NCBI RefSeq assembly: GCF_033971325.1
Contig: NZ_CP117180.1
Location: 1,484,472 to 1,548,471 of the forward strand
Reading direction: 5' to 3'
Source of the DNA: Hydrogenobacter sp. T-2
GTDB lineage: Bacteria > Aquificota > Aquificia > Aquificales > Aquificaceae
DNA: 64,000 bases
This document shows positions 61,790 to 64,000 of this stretch, piece by piece (position 1 is the stretch's first letter; each line of letters starts with the position of its first letter). Under the pieces are notes generated by a model, which was not told the origin of the DNA, did no database searches, and saw nothing but the letters and a program-made list of their open reading frames with translations. The position numbers and the translations under genes are program-made.

Positions 61790-63655
61790 ATGGCGGAGAA
61801 GATAATAGGCATAGACCTTGGGACAACAAACTCTGTGGTGGCGGTTATAGTAGGTGATGAACCAGTGGTTATTGCCAATCAGGAGGGCTCAAGGCTTACG
61901 CCCTCTGTGGTCTCTTGGACAAAGGAAAAGGAGGTGCTTGTGGGAGAGCCTGCAAAAAGGCGTGCCATACTTGACCCAGAAAACACCGTATATGAGTCTA
62001 AAAGGTTCATAGGCAGGAAATACGAAGAAGTGCTCGATGAGGCAAAACGTGTTTCTTACAAGGTAGTGCCAGATGACAAGGGAGATGCCAGTTTTGAGAT
62101 ACCAAACCTAGGTAGGAAGGTCCGTCCAGAAGAAGTAGGAGCACAGGTGCTTAAAAAGTTAAAGGAAGCTGCAGAGGCATACCTTGGAGAAAAAATAACA
62201 AAGGCGGTCATAACAGTTCCTGCCTACTTTAACGAAAGGCAAAGACAAGCTACAAAGGATGCAGGTAAGATAGCAGGGCTTGAGGTGCTTAGAATTCTTA
62301 ACGAGCCAACCGCTGCAGCACTTGCCTATGGACTTGATAAGAAAAGCGATGTGAGGATACTTGTTTACGACTTTGGTGGTGGAACCTTTGACGTTTCCAT
62401 TCTTGAAGTTGGAGAAGGAGTAATAGAAGCTAAGGTTCCGGGCGGAGATCCACATCTTGGTGGTGCAAACATAGACGAAAGGATAATGGAATGGCTGATA
62501 GAGGAGTTCAAGAAAGAGACTGGTGTTGACCTAAGAAAAGATAGGACCGCTTTGCAAAGGCTAAAGGAAGCCAGCGAGCAGGCAAAGAAGGAGCTATCCT
62601 TTAAGTTAGAAACAGAGATAAATCTACCTTTTATAACCATAGACCCATCCACCAATCAACCTTTGCACCTACAGAAAAAGCTTACAAGAGCAAGACTTGA
62701 AGAGATGATAAAAGACCTCATAGACAGAACTATGGATATTGTTAAAAAAGCCCTTGAGGAGGCCAAACTAAGACCTCAGGATATTGACGATGTGGTGCTT
62801 GTGGGAGGTTCTACGAGGATACCTCTTGTTCAGCAAAGGATAAGGGAATTCTTTGGTAAAGAACCACACAAGGGTGTAAACCCAGACGAAGTGGTGGCAG
62901 TGGGTGCTGCCATACAGGCTGGTGTGCTTTCTGGAGAAGTCAAGGAAATACTCCTTGTGGACGTAACTCCTCTATCTCTTGGTGTGGAAACCTATGGTGG
63001 CGTTATGACGGTTCTTATACCCAGAAACACACCCATACCCTACAGGAAATGTGAAACCTTTACCACAGCCAGCGATTATCAAACAGAAGTAGAAATCCAC
63101 GTGCTACAGGGCGAACGTCCAATGGCAAAAGACAACAAATCCCTGGGCAAGTTTTATCTCACTGGTATACCACCAGCACCCAGAGGCGTTCCAAAGATAG
63201 AGGTGTGTTTTGACATAGATGCGGATGGTATTCTCCATGTAACCGCAAAGGACTTAGGCACTGGCAAAGAGCAGTCCATAAGAGTTCAAGCATCTTCAGG
63301 TCTTACGCAGGAAGAGATAGAGAAGATGGTAAAGGATGCCCAGCTCCACGAAGAAGAAGACAGGAAAAAGAAGGAACTCGTGGAAGCCAAAAACCAACTT
63401 GACCAATATATTTACAACCTTGAAAAGACTCTAAAGGAAAACAAGGAAAAACTGCCCACGGATATGGTTTCAGAGATAGAAAGGACCATAGAAGAGGCAA
63501 GGAGGGTCTTTGAAAGCTCTCAAGATGTGCAAGAAGTAAGAAGGACTATTGAACGGGTGCTTGAGACCGCTGGTAAGATAGGAAGCTATATATATCAAGG
63601 ACAAACCACACAAAAGGGTGAAGGTGGAGACGTTATAGAAGGAAAGCCTATGTGA
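61790..63655 (+). CDS. dnaK: Chaperone DnaK (Hsp70)
   Basis: A 621-residue Hsp70. ATPase domain with [28 protein letters not shown] and [14 protein letters not shown]; substrate domain with [17 protein letters not shown]; and a helical lid. The bacterial loop after the first phosphate motif is present. It refolds proteins with DnaJ and GrpE and in HspR systems acts as corepressor. ATG 61790 has AAGGAGG about 6 nt upstream. It stands alone, flanked by transposon debris and an L,D-transpeptidase gene, away from dnaJ. Confidence 0.97.
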   Translation: MAEKIIGIDLGTTNSVVAVIVGDEPVVIANQEGSRLTPSVVSWTKEKEVLVGEPAKRRAILDPENTVYESKRFIGRKYEEVLDEAKRVSYKVVPDDKGDASFEIPNLGRKVRPEEVGAQVLKKLKEAAEAYLGEKITKAVITVPAYFNERQRQATKDAGKIAGLEVLRILNEPTAAALAYGLDKKSDVRILVYDFGGGTFDVSILEVGEGVIEAKVPGGDPHLGGANIDERIMEWLIEEFKKETGVDLRKDRTALQRLKEASEQAKKELSFKLETEINLPFITIDPSTNQPLHLQKKLTRARLEEMIKDLIDRTMDIVKKALEEAKLRPQDIDDVVLVGGSTRIPLVQQRIREFFGKEPHKGVNPDEVVAVGAAIQAGVLSGEVKEILLVDVTPLSLGVETYGGVMTVLIPRNTPIPYRKCETFTTASDYQTEVEIHVLQGERPMAKDNKSLGKFYLTGIPPAPRGVPKIEVCFDIDADGILHVTAKDLGTGKEQSIRVQASSGLTQEEIEKMVKDAQLHEEEDRKKKELVEAKNQLDQYIYNLEKTLKENKEKLPTDMVSEIERTIEEARRVFESSQDVQEVRRTIERVLETAGKIGSYIYQGQTTQKGEGGDVIEGKPM

Positions 63656-63663
63656 TATAATGT

Positions 63664-63693
63664 TGACCGCCCATGGCGGTCACTTTCTTTTTT
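63664..63693 (+). terminator. Intrinsic terminator of dnaK
   Basis: A perfect 8-bp stem TGACCGCC/GGCGGTCA with loop CAT (63664-63682), followed by C and TTTCTTTTTT, nine nt after the dnaK stop. The loop and first stem base contain the ATG of the next gene. Confidence 0.8.
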
Positions 63694-64000
63694 CTCGTCC
63701 TTTTCTTCTCAGATGTTCTCTTAGCCTACGATAGAAAGCTAAAGTTTCAACAACTCTATAAACTTCTCAATGTCAACTGCATATGGTACTGTGAAGGTCA
63801 GCCAACGGAAAACCTACAGAAACTTCAAGAAATACTCTCCTCTGCTATCTATCATGGACTTGACCCAGAGAGCTATAAACTTCCAAACAGTGCCAACCCA
63901 GAGTTTGCTACCACAGATATGTTTATTAACCTTGCCCATCACCTCTACTATGGAAGGGTAAGACCTTCAGACATATACAAGGAATTGAACCTGCCCCATA
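63673..64000 (+). CDS. YcbB-type L,D-transpeptidase, N-terminal part (cut by window edge)
   Basis: About 109 N-terminal residues are visible. A signal peptide (MAVTFFFLVLFFSDVLLAY) precedes a region with AIYHGLDPESYKLPN and NLAHHLYYGRVRPSDIY, which match the scaffold domain at the start of periplasmic L,D-transpeptidases of the YcbB/LdtD type. These form 3-3 cross-links in peptidoglycan; the YkuD catalytic domain lies beyond the window. ATG 63673 is the only in-frame start, since TGA precedes it at 63664. It has no ribosome site and sits inside the dnaK terminator hairpin; TATAAT at 63656-63661 could drive a leaderless mRNA. Confidence 0.78.
   Translation, partial: MAVTFFFLVLFFSDVLLAYDRKLKFQQLYKLLNVNCIWYCEGQPTENLQKLQEILSSAIYHGLDPESYKLPNSANPEFATTDMFINLAHHLYYGRVRPSDIYKELNLPH

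Overview
The window is a dense, gene-packed chromosomal segment from a thermophilic bacterium of the order Aquificales, most likely the family Aquificaceae (Hydrogenobacter/Thermocrinis/Aquifex-like). This is inferred from protein character (very short intergenic gaps, 4-bp overlaps, Lys/Glu-rich proteins, AGG/AGA and ATA codons), from succinyl-CoA synthetase beside twin single-cluster ferredoxins (a reductive TCA cycle signature), and from a dispersed gene order in which atpC, dnaK and dnaJ each stand apart from their usual partners. No rRNA, CRISPR array or prophage was seen.

Layout. 1-5.5 kb: the 5' part of flgK, a lipoate-ligase-like gene, orphan atpC, a TrmN6-like methyltransferase, a DUF507 gene, an M23 peptidase, tRNA-Met with a clear promoter, a YqaA-like membrane protein, an MBL hydrolase and two tandem ferredoxins. 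5.5-15.5 kb: sucD-sucC, murD, a methyltransferase, the cell-shape operon mreB-mreC-mreD-mrdA, and a long RelA/SpoT enzyme. 15.5-15.9 kb: a gene-free convergent gap with two copies of a structured repeat that looks like a twin non-coding RNA. 15.9-31.5 kb: clpB, an Rrf2 regulator, glnE, an MgtE-like transporter, gltX, an m4C-type DNA methyltransferase next to endonuclease III, an MFS transporter, dnaX and clpC. 31.5-43.8 kb: smc, two GGDEF proteins flanking infC, radA, a two-component system and hisS. 43.9-54.7 kb: a CopD/HemJ-like protein, a cupin, hemA, a stand-alone RAM protein, murA, hsp20, a DsrE protein, a GT9 glycosyltransferase, moaD, two Uma2 nucleases, purH, a radical SAM/HhH protein and lysA. 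54.8-64 kb: dnaJ-hspR, a KhtT/KhtU-type antiporter pair, a DUF374 acyltransferase, a second M23 peptidase, prmA, two decayed transposase remnants, dnaK, and the start of an L,D-transpeptidase.

How it works together. The chaperone genes clpB, dnaK, hsp20 and dnaJ are scattered but share related promoter sequences. clpB and dnaK carry HAIR-like inverted repeats over the -35 box, and the HspR repressor that should read them is encoded behind dnaJ. Envelope and division functions (murA, murD, mre operon, mrdA, two M23 proteins, L,D-transpeptidase) recur through the window. Many first-in-unit genes lack a Shine-Dalgarno sequence and have a TATAAT-like box 5-10 nt before the start codon, suggesting widespread leaderless mRNAs.

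The strongest candidate for something undescribed is the repeated element at 15506-15868. Its two copies differ by 15 base substitutions, all transitions. Every change inside a predicted 33-bp rod-like hairpin keeps pairing, but only if the minus strand is the RNA. A near-consensus promoter (TTGACA, 17 bp, TATATT) points to a start exactly at the edge of copy 2.
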